From Peptococcaceae bacterium BICA1-7 (GTDB taxonomy: Bacteria; Bacillota; Desulfotomaculia; Desulfotomaculales; Desulfocucumaceae): a stretch of 64,000 nucleotides of DNA. The notes beneath the pieces were generated by a model. That model did no database searches, was not told the DNA's origin, and saw only the letters and a list, made by a program, of their open reading frames with translations. The stretch covers positions 1 to 64,000 of the forward strand of contig JUEB01000029.1 of assembly GCA_000802095.1 (NCBI GenBank), given 5' to 3'. Of the stretch, positions 1 through 8,531 are shown one piece after another (the first letter of the stretch is position 1; each line of letters opens with the position of its first letter). The position numbers were made by a program, and so were the translations under genes.

Positions 1-1
1 G

Positions 2-481
2 CTACACCCTGACAAAACCCGCATAGTTTATTGCAAGGATGATGACCGGCAAGGAAATTACCCTGATATTAAGTTTGACTTTTTGGGGTTCACCTTCCGG
101 CCAAGAAGTGTCAAGGATAAAAAGGGGAAGATATTTACTGGCTTTACACCCGCAGTCAGCAACAAGGCGAAAAAGGCAATGCGTCAGTCCATCAGGAAAT
201 GGCGTATGCATCTTATGCCGGACAAGAGCATTACAGATCTGGCCCGGAAGTTCAACCCCGTAATAAGAGGATGGCTTAACTACTATAGTTGCTTTTACAA
301 ATCGGAACTTACCCCGGTGCTCCGGCATATAAACCGTGCCCTGGTACGTTGGGTAAGGTGGAAATACAAGAAATTCGCCAGACACCAACGTAGAGCAAGA
401 CTTTGGCTTGGCAAGGTTGCCAGACGTGAACCCAATCTGTTCGCACACTGGCAATTGGGGATATTCCCTGCGGCCGGATAA
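2..481 (+). CDS. ltrA: Group II intron reverse transcriptase/maturase, 3' part
   Basis: This is the C-terminal end of a group II intron-encoded protein that assists splicing and reverse-transcribes the intron RNA. The frame is open from the window edge, so the start lies outside. The visible part has the end of the RT domain (LHPDKTRIVYCKDDDRQGN, then FDFLGFTFRPR) followed by the maturase domain (NPVIRGWLNYYSCFYKSEL) and a basic tail ending KVARREPNLFAHWQLGI. No frameshift is visible in this part. Intron domains V and VI follow directly, so the element's 3' end is intact here. Whether the whole intron is functional cannot be judged from this window. Confidence 0.93.
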   Translation, partial: LHPDKTRIVYCKDDDRQGNYPDIKFDFLGFTFRPRSVKDKKGKIFTGFTPAVSNKAKKAMRQSIRKWRMHLMPDKSITDLARKFNPVIRGWLNYYSCFYKSELTPVLRHINRALVRWVRWKYKKFARHQRRARLWLGKVARREPNLFAHWQLGIFPAAG

Positions 482-484
482 TAG

Positions 485-557
485 GAGCCGGATGAGCCGA
501 GAGGCTCAAGTCCGGTTCTGAGAGGGCCTTGGGGTGTAATTCCCCAGGGCTACTCAC
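485..557 (+). ncRNA. Group II intron domains V and VI (3' end of intron)
   Basis: Three bases after the maturase stop is a 34-nt hairpin at 485-518 that begins GAGCCG and ends CGGTTC, with paired arms GATGAGCC and GGCTCAAGTC. This is the typical catalytic domain V of bacterial group II introns. A second hairpin, with arms around CCTTGGGG and CCCCAGGG at about 526-550, is domain VI. The intron should end near 552-557; the exact splice site is not resolved. Confidence 0.85.
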
Positions 558-636
558 CATAGCCAGTATCAGCCTTCGGGACGTCCGCCTGGATTAAAAC
601 CCCTCCCCCTCTATGCATGTCACCAGGGGACATTAT

Positions 637-660
637 TGGGGATTAGGAATTGGGAAAGAC
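637..660 (+). repeat. GGGATTAGG-type short repeat
   Basis: A copy of the GGGGATTAGGAATTGGGAAAG sequence family. Further copies lie at 30734-30766, 32358-32400 and 47570-47581. It resembles short tandemly repeated sequences with unit GGGATTA. Confidence 0.6.
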
Positions 661-668
661 CAACAAAC

Positions 669-742
669 ACCCCGATCGGGGACATTCCTCTGACCCCAGA
701 GCTTATCTATAAAGAGAGGTGTGTCCCCTTTCCTTGTTCGGT
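669..742 (+). repeat. REP-like palindromic element (GGGGACATTCCT...GTGTCCCC)
   Basis: The element starts CGATCGGGGACATTCCTC and ends GAGGTGTGTCCCC, followed by TTTCCTTGTTCGG. Its ends are inverted repeats (GGGGACA against TGTCCCC). Related copies are at 10787-10886 in the opposite orientation and at 43252-43457. The family resembles REP sequences mobilised by IS200-like RAYT transposases; no such transposase is in the window. Apart from this and the GGGATTA repeat, the stretch 557-750 shows nothing recognisable. Confidence 0.7.
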
Positions 743-752
743 TTTTTTAGCA

Positions 753-787
753 TTGTTGTAATCGTCTGGACAATCTTATAGTATAAT
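753..787 (+). promoter_or_regulatory. Possible sigma-A promoter for ctpA
   Basis: A good -10 box TATAAT lies at 782-787, with weak -35 candidates (TTGTTG at 753 or TTGTAA at 756) at spacings longer than ideal. It is about 75 bases ahead of the ctpA start codon. Confidence 0.35.
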
Positions 788-862
788 AATCTGTAGTCAT
801 AAATCCGGAAAGTTCTATATATAATCCGGGGAGCCCGGAGTAGATGGAAGGAGTTTGTTTTC

Positions 863-2014
863 TTGAGCAGGTACGGGCTTAATAGGACCGGGGGACGCTT
901 TTTTACGGTGCTGGCCGTTATAATTTTTACGGTCATAGTAGGGTTTGGATGGCTGTTGGCCAGCAACTATAAGCACTTTGGCAATCTTATAAAGGTTATT
1001 GTACTGGTAAAAACTCAGTATCTGGACACTGCCAATTACGATGCCATGGTGGATGGGGCCATTAAAGGAGTTGTGGAATCCCTTAACGACCCTTATTCCG
1101 CTTACCTGGACCCTGTAACGTACAAGCAGCTCCAGGAGCAGATAAGGGGCTCTTTCGGCGGACTGGGTGTTTTGGTGGGCATGAAGGGAGAGTATCTGAC
1201 GGTGGCCCGGACCTACAGCGGAACTCCGGCCTACCAGAAGGGGCTTCAGCCCGGTGATGTGATATACAAGATTGATGGCCGCGAGGCTCAGGGAATAGAC
1301 CTTGAAACAGCTGTTCAGCTTATGCGGGGGCCGGTGGGCACCCAGGTTACACTTACTATAATAAGGCCAAACAGCAAGGAGCCCTTCGATGTCCCCCTGA
1401 CCAGGCAGGAAATAAGGGTGCCCACAGTGGAAGGAAAGATGTTGAAAAACGATATAGCATATATTTTGATATCCCAGTTTTCTGAGAAGACTCCCGAAGA
1501 ACTGGGGGAAGTAATAGATAAACTGAAAAGCGAGGGAATGCGCGGCATAGTGCTTGACTTAAGAAATAATCCCGGTGGTGAGCTTAAGTCTGCGGTAAGG
1601 GTGGCCAGTAACTTCGTGCCTGCCGGACCGGTGGTATTTATTGAATACAAGGGCGGGCGCCTTGAAGAACACCAGGCTACCGGCAACAGCCTTAATCTTC
1701 CCCTGGCGGTCCTGGTCAATGATGGGAGCGCCAGCGCTGCGGAGATTGTGGCCGGGGCGGTAAAGGATACCGGCACCGGGCTGCTGGTGGGGCAGAAGAC
1801 CTTTGGCAAAGGAGTTGTCCAGATGGTTTTCGAACTGGGCAATGAGGCCGGTCTTAAGCTCACCACCGCCAGGTACCTGACACCTGATAAGCACGATATA
1901 AACAAAAAGGGTATTGAACCGGACGTGGTGGTTGAACCTGAGAACGGTACCGACCTGCAGCTGCAAAAGGCCATTGATATTGTAAGCCAAAAGCTGAGGG
2001 ACAAGGCGGCCTGA
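863..2014 (+). CDS. ctpA: Carboxyl-terminal processing protease (S41 family, CtpA/CtpB)
   Basis: A membrane-anchored serine protease that trims protein C-termini outside the membrane. In sporulating Firmicutes one paralogue (CtpB) cleaves SpoIVFA during engulfment signalling. The 383-residue protein has one membrane anchor at about 12-33, a PDZ domain at about 95-165 and a peptidase S41 core at about 190-370. The catalytic Ser289 lies in NDGSASAAEI, and Lys316 and Gln320 lie in GQKTFGKGVVQ, with the Lys-Gln spacing of the family. The TTG start is chosen for the GGAAGGA site at 845-851. A PDZ membrane protein follows, the order seen in B. subtilis at ctpB-minJ. A role in sporulation is an inference. 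Confidence 0.93.
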   Translation: MSRYGLNRTGGRFFTVLAVIIFTVIVGFGWLLASNYKHFGNLIKVIVLVKTQYLDTANYDAMVDGAIKGVVESLNDPYSAYLDPVTYKQLQEQIRGSFGGLGVLVGMKGEYLTVARTYSGTPAYQKGLQPGDVIYKIDGREAQGIDLETAVQLMRGPVGTQVTLTIIRPNSKEPFDVPLTRQEIRVPTVEGKMLKNDIAYILISQFSEKTPEELGEVIDKLKSEGMRGIVLDLRNNPGGELKSAVRVASNFVPAGPVVFIEYKGGRLEEHQATGNSLNLPLAVLVNDGSASAAEIVAGAVKDTGTGLLVGQKTFGKGVVQMVFELGNEAGLKLTTARYLTPDKHDINKKGIEPDVVVEPENGTDLQLQKAIDIVSQKLRDKAA

Positions 2015-2081
2015 CGGCTTAAGGGCAGTACCTGATGGCGGAGGAGCTATGTGGTATTTCCGTATGTTGGAGGTGCTCAAA

Positions 2082-2225
2082 GGTAATACCTCCTGTCGGA
2101 GACAGGAGAGGCGTGTAATATTTCTTGTCTCCGACCAACCGGGAATGCACCTTCGGCTCCTCCGACCGATGATAAATACATCTCGGCCCCTCCTACAGAA
2201 TAAGAATCTCAGTATAAGCATAATA
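2082..2225. repeat. Modular intergenic repeat, CTGTCTCC-core type
   Basis: Contains GGTAATACCTCCTGTCGGAG and GACAGGAG, a second inverted CTTGTCTCCGACC block, GGAATGC, and the end block AGAATAAGAATCTCAGTATA followed by AGCAT. These blocks recur across the window. A 63-codon open frame here is repeat sequence, not a gene. Confidence 0.65.
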
Positions 2226-2246
2226 AGCATAGGGAAGTGACCCCCT

Positions 2247-3500
2247 GTGACTGATATCGATATCCGGGCGGTAATTAAAAACTACTTTTTGCTTTTTGCT
2301 GACCCTGGTTTTTTACCCGTGCTGGGGCTGGTGGTTATTCTGGTAGCCCTTCAGTACAGGCGTTCGGAGTCGCTCAGGGAAGCCATATTCGGATTCAGAA
2401 GGCCTGGGGGGGTCTGGAGAGATACCCTGGCTGCCACTCTTTTCGGCCTTGCCGGAGGGTTGGTGGGCAGTATTCTTATAGTTTTTATCGGCCTGCCGCT
2501 TACCGGCACAACATCTGTTTTTATACTGCTGCTGGTGGTGGCGGTCCTTCTGATGCTTATCAATCCAAGATTTTTGTGCCTGGCCTATGCCGGGGGAATA
2601 GTATCCCTTTTCTCCATCTTTACCGGCTGGCCCATTCTGAATGTATATCAGCTTTTGGCCCTTGTCGCTCTTCTACATCTGGTAGAGAGTCTTTTGATTT
2701 TTTTCAGTGGTCACCTGGGGGCAGTGCCTGCTTTTTTCAAAACAGCCTCCGGTATAGTGGGTGGATTTACTCTCCAGAAGTTCTGGCCCATACCACTGGT
2801 GGCCCTTACGGTGGCCGGGATTTCCCTTTCCCCTGCTGATGCAGGGGATATGCCCCATTGGTGGCCTCTGATAAAGCCGGGGGTTTATGGAGGGGAGCTT
2901 TATTTTAGCTATGCGCTGGTAGCAGTGGTTGCCGGTCTGGGCTACGGAGACCTGGCCATTGCCCATAGTCCCCGTGAAAAAAGCAGGCTATCGGCATATT
3001 ACCTGGCCATATACAGCCTGGTCCTTCTTTTTCTTTCAGTGGCGGCCCAGTATTTCCGGGTGCTGGCCCCGGTAGCGGCTCTATTCTCCCCGCTGGGTCA
3101 CGAGCTGGTAATTTATGTGGGCAAAAAAACAGAGCTTGTGGGCAGGCCATTTTATGCCTCCTCCAGCAGGGGATTGAAGGTGCTGGATGTATTGAGGGAC
3201 TCCACAGCCTGGGCAATGGGCCTCCGGTCGGGAGATATACTGATGGCGGTAAACGGCATCCCGGTACGGGAAAGGTGGGAACTGGGCCATGCCGTGGAAA
3301 GCTGTCCTGGCTCTCTGGAAATAGAGTATCTTGCGGGAGGCTTGGTGTACAGGCGAAGTATAACCCACCGTGGGGATAAAACCAGGCCCCTGGGCATACT
3401 TCCGATATCCACCGGAGTAAACGAGGGGTATATTGAGGTTAGCACCCCGGGGCTGCTGGGCGGGGTAATTGACTCATGGAGGAAAAAATTAAAACGTTGA
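2247..3500 (+). CDS. Multi-pass membrane protein with C-terminal PDZ domain, MinJ-like
   Basis: A 417-residue protein with an N-terminal half to two-thirds made of hydrophobic helices (roughly 8-9 spans over residues 15-280) and a PDZ-like domain at about 295-380 (core SSSRGLKVLDVLRDSTAWA, then GLRSGDILMAVNG). The architecture and the place next to a CtpA/CtpB protease match B. subtilis MinJ (YvjD), which links DivIVA to MinD at the poles and septum. GTG start, weak ribosome site. Identification as MinJ rests on topology and synteny, not on conserved motifs; another PDZ scaffold is possible. Confidence 0.6.
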   Translation: MTDIDIRAVIKNYFLLFADPGFLPVLGLVVILVALQYRRSESLREAIFGFRRPGGVWRDTLAATLFGLAGGLVGSILIVFIGLPLTGTTSVFILLLVVAVLLMLINPRFLCLAYAGGIVSLFSIFTGWPILNVYQLLALVALLHLVESLLIFFSGHLGAVPAFFKTASGIVGGFTLQKFWPIPLVALTVAGISLSPADAGDMPHWWPLIKPGVYGGELYFSYALVAVVAGLGYGDLAIAHSPREKSRLSAYYLAIYSLVLLFLSVAAQYFRVLAPVAALFSPLGHELVIYVGKKTELVGRPFYASSSRGLKVLDVLRDSTAWAMGLRSGDILMAVNGIPVRERWELGHAVESCPGSLEIEYLAGGLVYRRSITHRGDKTRPLGILPISTGVNEGYIEVSTPGLLGGVIDSWRKKLKR

Positions 3501-3571
3501 CACATATAACGGGCCATTCTATAATTTTAAGGAAGTCGGAAACCGCCCTTTAATTCCGGAGGTGATATATA

Positions 3572-3760
3572 ATGTGCGAAGCAAATGCTTACCTTCGTAA
3601 GGAAGGCAAGGAGGAACTCCTGCTGGAAATGGTGGATAAGGTGATTCCCAGCGAGGAAGGTCTTGTTCTGGAAGATATCTTTGGCCGCCGTAAAATTGTC
3701 AAGGCCAGAATTGCCGAACTTGCCCTGGTGGACCACAAAATTGTTCTGGAAAAAGAATAA
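3572..3760 (+). CDS. cooT: CooT family small nickel-binding protein
   Basis: A 62-residue protein beginning MCEANAYLRKEGKEELLLEM. CooT proteins are small cytoplasmic nickel binders, first found beside CO dehydrogenase, in which the N-terminal Met-Cys takes part in nickel binding. The invariant MCEA start and the GLVLEDIFGRRKIVKARI strand pattern are present. A strong ribosome site (GGAGGTG) precedes the ATG, and a terminator follows. No CODH or hydrogenase gene is near, so the client enzyme is not shown here. Confidence 0.87.
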   Translation: MCEANAYLRKEGKEELLLEMVDKVIPSEEGLVLEDIFGRRKIVKARIAELALVDHKIVLEKE

Positions 3761-3772
3761 GCTTTGAAACAG

Positions 3773-3803
3773 GCTGCCGGGTGTTAACCCGCAGCTTTTT
3801 TTT
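3773..3803 (+). terminator. Rho-independent terminator after cooT
   Basis: Stem GCTG-c-CGGGT / ACCCG-CAGC with loop GTTA, followed by a run of eight T. Confidence 0.85.
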
Positions 3804-3897
3804 ACATGCTTACAGGCACTACATCACTGTTGGAATAAGGCAAGAATACAGAAATAGTAGATTAAAAATTAGGACCATAGAGCACAAAGCGTGGTTA

Positions 3898-3961
3898 TTA
3901 GGAATGCCTAAACCATTCTGAATTCTGTATTCCGACCTCAGAATAATTTCAGAATTAGCAA
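3898..3961 (+). repeat. Modular intergenic repeat, CTGAATTC-core type (full copy)
   Basis: Blocks in order: AGGAATGC, CTAAACC, ATTCTGAATTCTGTATTCC, GAC, and the end block CTCAGAATAATTTCAGAATT. It closely matches the copies at 59415-59492 (plus) and 38424-38493 (minus). Confidence 0.7.
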
Positions 3962-3980
3962 CTTTAAAGGAGGTCTTATA

Positions 3981-4601
3981 GTGTTAGGGCAGTCTGATGA
4001 CTGGGATCTCTCCTGTATACAGGAACTGGGCCAGCTTGAGAAAAAGGTGCAGGATTGCTGCCGGTGCGGACTTCGGGGCGGGTGCAGGGGAGTGGTTTTT
4101 GGGGAAGGAAACCCGGCGGCCCGTATAGTCATCTGCGGTGAGGGTCCGGGGGCGGATGAAGACAGGCTGGGCCGGCCCTTTGTGGGCAAGGCCGGCCAAC
4201 TTCTTGACAGAATACTTGAGGCATGTGGATTCGGGCGTTTTGACCATGTTTACATATTGAACACAGTAAAGTGCAGACCTCCGGGCAACAGGGCGCCCTC
4301 CGAGGAAGAGAGGTCTGCCTGCAGGCCAAACCTTGACGCCCAGATAAGAATAATCAGACCTGCTATAGTGGTGCTGCTGGGGGCAACCGCCCTTCAGGAG
4401 TTCATCGGGCCCGGGGGCAGGATCACAAGGTGCCGGGGCAGTTGGCTGGAAAGGGACGGAATCCAGATAATGCCCACCTATCATCCCGCCGCCCTGCTGC
4501 GAAACCCCTCTCTTAAGGCTGATGTCTGGAAGGACTTTAAGCAGGTTGTGTACAGATACAGGGAGCTGGTTGACCCCGGGCATTATTCCGCCCATTGTTA
4601 A
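3981..4601 (+). CDS. udg: Family 4 uracil-DNA glycosylase (Fe-S)
   Basis: Removes uracil from DNA, starting base excision repair of deaminated cytosine. The 206-residue protein has the four cysteines of the 4Fe-4S cluster: two in the N-terminal CCRCGLRGGC cluster and two around KCRPPGNRAPSEEERSAC. Motif A reads GEGPGADEDRLGRPFVGKAG and motif B PTYHPAALLRNP. The GTG start has a strong AAAGGAGGT site. Its stop overlaps by four bases the stop of a convergent small gene. Family 4 enzymes are typical of thermophiles and many anaerobic Firmicutes. Confidence 0.94.
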   Translation: MLGQSDDWDLSCIQELGQLEKKVQDCCRCGLRGGCRGVVFGEGNPAARIVICGEGPGADEDRLGRPFVGKAGQLLDRILEACGFGRFDHVYILNTVKCRPPGNRAPSEEERSACRPNLDAQIRIIRPAIVVLLGATALQEFIGPGGRITRCRGSWLERDGIQIMPTYHPAALLRNPSLKADVWKDFKQVVYRYRELVDPGHYSAHC

Positions 4602-4882
4602 ATGAGAGGCGAGTCTCGCATCTCACATCTCAAATCATCGGGCCAGGCTTTCAGTCCTTCGGATCTGGCCTGGGCAAGCAGTGCGGTGTAGTGTCTCTCT
4701 GCAGCGTTGAGTCTGTATATAACGTAGTCAATCAGATGGGGCTCGATGAAATTGAATTGATTTTTTGCCGTCTGCCACTCCTTAAAAGAATGATGAATCA
4801 GGGTCAGCAGCTGTGGCTCCCCGGGATAGTCCTGCAGCAGCCGGCTGAGAAGCCAGTGCCGCACTGTTTCCATAATTTTCAT
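4598..4882 (-). CDS. DUF2508 family protein, YaaL-like
   Basis: A 94-residue helical protein with the pattern WQTAKNQFNFIEPHLIDYVI followed by YRLNAAERHYTALLAQAR, which fits the DUF2508/YaaL family of small Firmicute proteins found near recR in Bacillus. The function is unknown. The ATG at 4882 is preferred over an upstream start because GGAGGGG lies seven bases before it. It is convergent with the glycosylase gene. It could be coregulated with the next small minus-strand gene, but a terminator lies between them. Confidence 0.72.
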   Translation of the reverse strand: MKIMETVRHWLLSRLLQDYPGEPQLLTLIHHSFKEWQTAKNQFNFIEPHLIDYVIYRLNAAERHYTALLAQARSEGLKAWPDDLRCEMRDSPLI

Positions 4883-4940
4883 AATAATCCCCTCCGCTAA
4901 AATGTATGCTTCTTTTCGGAGAGCTAGAATTAACATTGAT

Positions 4941-4987
4941 AAAAAAGGCTGTAAAAACAGAAGGATTACTGTTTTTACAGCCTTCTT
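4941..4987 (-). terminator. Strong hairpin terminator for the 58-residue minus-strand gene
   Basis: A perfect 14-bp stem (GGCTGTAAAAACAG with its complement, loop of 8) is followed on the minus strand by six T (4941-4946). On the plus strand it is followed only by TTCTT. Confidence 0.85.
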
Positions 4988-5020
4988 GGCTATCTGAAGG
5001 GCATACCCGGAGGGAGCTGT

Positions 5021-5197
5021 TTACCGGTCTTCCTTTTCTTCGGTAAAATAGCCGCCTTTTTCAGAGTCCCGGATGTCTTCCAGGCTGGGTGCAGGAAGAA
5101 CAGTATCCTTCCCCCCCATCCCCCCCATATGAGGGAAATTGTAATTCAGCACCAGATTATCGTACTTTTCTCTGCGGGATCTATGGTTGGCAGTCAT
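5021..5197 (-). CDS. Small hypothetical protein (58 residues)
   Basis: An open frame of 58 codons with an AAGGGGG ribosome site and its own strong terminator. The product starts MTANHRSRREKYDNLVLNYN, has a glycine-rich middle (HMGGWGGKD) and an acidic end (EKGGYFTEEKEDR). It has no membrane segment or cysteines. I do not recognise the family. The clean start, ribosome site and terminator make it a likely gene. Confidence 0.6.
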   Translation of the reverse strand: MTANHRSRREKYDNLVLNYNFPHMGGMGGKDTVLPAPSLEDIRDSEKGGYFTEEKEDR

Positions 5198-5381
5198 TTA
5201 CAGGCACCCCCTTCTTTTTAGGATGACCCTTCAACTGGATGTTATACCACCTAAAATCTCCGGCAGTAAAGATTTTTACAGCAGGTAAATAGCGGTACGA
5301 AATGGTTTTAAATATTTATAGCCTAACTATAGCATACTAATCCTGCAGACCTAAAAAACTTATAAACAGGGGGGAAAATCT

Positions 5382-6821
5382 ATGAGGCTCCCGGCGGCAC
5401 TGCGTATTCTGGCTCTCGGGACGGGCTTTATTGTGCTATTTGGCTGCGGTAAAAAAGAAGAAAAGAAGCCCCTGCCTCCTCCTGTGAAGATAGCGGTGTG
5501 CTTTGATGATCTAAACAGGGATGGCAATAAAATTATAAAAAAGGTGATGGAAGGAAGGGAAAAAAAGGATAATGTAGAAATAACATGGATAGATGCCGAA
5601 AATGATCGACAAAAACAGAATAAGCAGCTGGAAGATCTGGCCGGCAAAAAAGTAAAGGCGGCTATAATCCAGTTTATCGACCCTGCTGCCGGGGCTGAAG
5701 CAGTAAGGGGACTGGCCGAAAAGAATATCAGGGTAATAGCCCTGGAAAGCCTTCCCCAGGACTCTCCGGTAGACGCTTACATATCCTCCGACCACGGCCT
5801 GACCGGGCAGCTGCTGGCCAGGTTTATAATCAACAGCGCCCGTAAGTCTGCGGGGCTTGCCGTTCTTCCCGGGCCTGCCGGCCAGAACCAAAATGCACAG
5901 GACCAGCAGGGGCAGGCAAAGCAGCAGGGACAGCAGGAGCAGTCCGGGCCGTCAATACCCCCCGAGATCCAGCTGGGAGGGAAAATTCCCATAGGGGTGG
6001 TTCTTCTTACCGGTGACCCTTCTGATTTTATATCCGGGGAGATTGCCGCCTCTATAAGATCAAACCTACAGGGAAGCAGTGAGGTCAGTATTATTTCAGT
6101 AGAACAGGTTCCGCAAGGTGACCCGTCACAGGTTCCGGCTGTTATACAAAGAATTCTGACCAGACAGGGCAATAATATACAGGCCGTCATGGCCACCGAC
6201 AGCAGGCTGGCCCTGGCGGCGGTGCAGGTTTTGAAAAGCGCCGGGATTAACAACCGTGTGCTTACAGCGGGGGCAGGGGCTGATGAAAAGGCAGCCAAGG
6301 CCCTGGAGTCCGGCGATCATGATGCTGAAATTGATACCAGGCCCGATCTTTTAGGTCAGTTTGCCCTTGATGCCGCTGTCAGCCTGGTCAGCGGAGGACG
6401 CTGGGAGTATGGCGGCCAGACCCCCAGCGGCAGCTATTCCGTGCCCTCCCGAATTACTCCGGTAAGGCTGATCCAGGGTGATAATGTATTTTTGCTGAAA
6501 GAGCAGTGGAAGGGCATTGGGGGGGACAAGGGTCAGGATAAAAAGAAGGAAAGTGGCGGATCAGAAGGTTCCGGCGGATCCAGTGATTCCGGCGGCTCCG
6601 GGGATGGGCAGGGCAGTGGCGGAGACAATCAGGGCTCCGGCGGTGAAGGAGGTCAGCAGGGAGACAAGGGCCAGGGCGGAAAAACCACGCTGCGCATAAC
6701 CACCCAGGACGGTAAAACCATGGAGGTACAGATTAACGGAGAGGTTAAGAAAATAGAGTCCATGGGCGGAGAGCAAGGAGGCGGACAGCAGGGGCAGGAA
6801 GGTCAACAGGGAGGTCAGTAG
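5382..6821 (+). CDS. Lipoprotein with periplasmic sugar-binding-type domain
   Basis: A 479-residue exported lipoprotein: signal peptide with lipobox LFGC at about residues 18-21, then a type 1 periplasmic-binding fold (ribose-binding-protein-like; residues about 35-370). The fold is interrupted at about 168-190 by a glutamine-rich stretch (NAQDQQGQAKQQGQQEQSG). The tail after residue 385 is rich in Gly, Ser and Gln, with a short ordered patch (TTLRITTQDGKTMEVQINGE). No permease or ATPase is next to it, so it may be a surface sensor or matrix protein rather than the receptor of a transporter. ATG with a GGGGGGA ribosome site. Confidence 0.75.
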   Translation: MRLPAALRILALGTGFIVLFGCGKKEEKKPLPPPVKIAVCFDDLNRDGNKIIKKVMEGREKKDNVEITWIDAENDRQKQNKQLEDLAGKKVKAAIIQFIDPAAGAEAVRGLAEKNIRVIALESLPQDSPVDAYISSDHGLTGQLLARFIINSARKSAGLAVLPGPAGQNQNAQDQQGQAKQQGQQEQSGPSIPPEIQLGGKIPIGVVLLTGDPSDFISGEIAASIRSNLQGSSEVSIISVEQVPQGDPSQVPAVIQRILTRQGNNIQAVMATDSRLALAAVQVLKSAGINNRVLTAGAGADEKAAKALESGDHDAEIDTRPDLLGQFALDAAVSLVSGGRWEYGGQTPSGSYSVPSRITPVRLIQGDNVFLLKEQWKGIGGDKGQDKKKESGGSEGSGGSSDSGGSGDGQGSGGDNQGSGGEGGQQGDKGQGGKTTLRITTQDGKTMEVQINGEVKKIESMGGEQGGGQQGQEGQQGGQ

Positions 6822-6989
6822 GTCCTGCGTCCTATTTATAATATTTACCTCAAGAAAGACGGCTAAATGTCGAAAATTATATAAGGCGCTTTTTTATTTT
6901 ATATAGTCAAATAGTTAAAAAATATGAGGCAGGGGTGGTGCCTACCAGCGGAATATAGGACTATTCAATTCTTAAGGAGGATTTTAAAA

Positions 6990-8414
6990 ATGAAAAAAAG
7001 AATCGCCGGTCTTCTGGCCGTAATTCTCATATTCGTTCTGACCGCACAGCCGGTGCTGGCCGCTCCGGATGAAATAATAGGTATCAAGGTTGGAACACAA
7101 GATGCATATATTGATAATGAGTTTAAAGACATATATACTTTTAATCTGAAAGAAGATATTACAGTAATTACCAATAATACTGTGGATCATGTTATTATTG
7201 AGGGGCATACAGTATCAGACTATACTGTTTCATCGGCAACCTATACCTTTATTTATCAGGATTTGCCTTTTACAACAAAGGGTTTGAATGTAATTGATGT
7301 TGATGCAGAAGACAGCAGCAACAATTCTTTGGGTGATACATCAGTAGATGTGTATTATAGCGAAAAGGACTCCTACTACCGAAATGAAAATATCTTCAAG
7401 GGAGGAAGTCTGACCGCTTTTGATAGCGGAATAAAGCTAAGCCTTGGGAAAGATAATTATTACAAAGACTCGAACACCGAAATGGCAACCAGTGACACAT
7501 CTGTGTCAATTGCGGTGGAAGACAGATATAACAATGATTTTGGCTCAAGCGGCGATCCTCTTGAATACTATTCCTGCGTCAGTCCGGTTTTCAGGATTGA
7601 TAATGCGGACTCCACTATTAGCGACACCCTGTCCAAGCCTGTATCCTTAACTCTGAAGATTGACTCCGGTGTTCCTCCCTCACAGTACTCCAAGCTGTGC
7701 ATAGTAAGAAGCGCCAGCGGAGATTTCGATAACGATGCCGAGATAATGGTAGGTGTTGCCAAGAGCGGAACTATTGTTTCCGACCCTTTCTATGATTTGC
7801 CTGGATACAGCTATGCGGTAGGAATGTATAACAGATCCATCGACGCCGACTGGGCGGAATTTTCGGTTACCCCCCTGGTGGCCAAGGGTCTGATTGACGA
7901 GGGGCTGGTTGGAACCCTTACCAGTAACACCACCCGGGCAAATTTTGCCAAGATGGTGGTAAAAGGAATGGGAGTGCCCATTCTGGCCAGGACTCCTTCT
8001 AATCCTGTTTTCAGTGATATCGACGACAGTTCAACTGATGAAGAAGATAGGTGCATTGCCACAGCAGCGGCCTATGGAATAATGAGGGGAGACAATAATG
8101 GCCAATTTAACCCAGCGGACCCCCTTACCAGGCAAGAGGCTGCGGCTGTACTGGCCAACGTGGCCAAGCTGAAGCTGGTGGACGACCAGACCAAGGTGAA
8201 TATGGGCCTGGAGAAACTTTATTCAGATAGCGGCAGTATATCCAGCTGGGCCGGACCCGCAGTAATGGCGGTTACACAGGCGAAGCTTATGAATGGCAGT
8301 CCATCAACCGATACTGAAGAGAAAAGGGCAACATTTAATCCAACTAGTAATCTAAACTATTTGGAGTCTGCTACCATGGTTTACAACTTAATGAAAAAGA
8401 ATAAGAGAATGTAA
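6990..8414 (+). CDS. Exported protein with S-layer homology (SLH) domains
   Basis: A 474-residue secreted protein. The signal peptide is residues 1-24 (MKKRIAGLLAVILIFVLTAQ then PVLA). An N-terminal region of unknown fold (about 25-280) is followed by three SLH repeats in the last 200 residues (typical FSDI...AAAYGIMRGDNNGQFNP and LTRQEAAAVLANVA). SLH domains hold proteins to pyruvylated cell-wall polymers. The ATG at 6990 has AAGGAGG at the right distance; the upstream in-frame start does not. The N-terminal half is markedly AT-rich compared with the SLH part and the neighbours, suggesting a mosaic gene. Confidence 0.88.
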   Translation: MKKRIAGLLAVILIFVLTAQPVLAAPDEIIGIKVGTQDAYIDNEFKDIYTFNLKEDITVITNNTVDHVIIEGHTVSDYTVSSATYTFIYQDLPFTTKGLNVIDVDAEDSSNNSLGDTSVDVYYSEKDSYYRNENIFKGGSLTAFDSGIKLSLGKDNYYKDSNTEMATSDTSVSIAVEDRYNNDFGSSGDPLEYYSCVSPVFRIDNADSTISDTLSKPVSLTLKIDSGVPPSQYSKLCIVRSASGDFDNDAEIMVGVAKSGTIVSDPFYDLPGYSYAVGMYNRSIDADWAEFSVTPLVAKGLIDEGLVGTLTSNTTRANFAKMVVKGMGVPILARTPSNPVFSDIDDSSTDEEDRCIATAAAYGIMRGDNNGQFNPADPLTRQEAAAVLANVAKLKLVDDQTKVNMGLEKLYSDSGSISSWAGPAVMAVTQAKLMNGSPSTDTEEKRATFNPTSNLNYLESATMVYNLMKKNKRM

Positions 8415-8430
8415 CCCAATACAGCATGCC

Positions 8431-8464
8431 GGGCTGTCCGAAAGGGCAGCCCTTTTGGTTTTTT
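8431..8464 (+). terminator. Rho-independent terminator after the SLH gene
   Basis: Stem GGGCTG-t-CC / GG-g-CAGCCC with GAAA loop, then TTTTGGTTTTTT. Confidence 0.85.
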
Positions 8465-8472
8465 AACCCGGG

Positions 8473-8501
8473 TTTAAGGGACTTGCGCACTCTGGTATAA
8501 T
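8473..8501 (+). promoter_or_regulatory. Extended -10 promoter for uvrB
   Basis: TGGTATAAT (extended -10) at 8493-8501 with a weak -35 (TTTAAG) 17 bases upstream. No LexA box is visible here, unlike uvrA and dinB. Confidence 0.55.
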
Positions 8502-8531
8502 TAAAGTATTAAAGAAAGGGACGGAGTGCAT

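Noticed and set aside
2049-2240. A 63-codon open frame between ctpA and the PDZ membrane protein
   Set aside because: It consists of intergenic repeat blocks that occur elsewhere in noncoding gaps.
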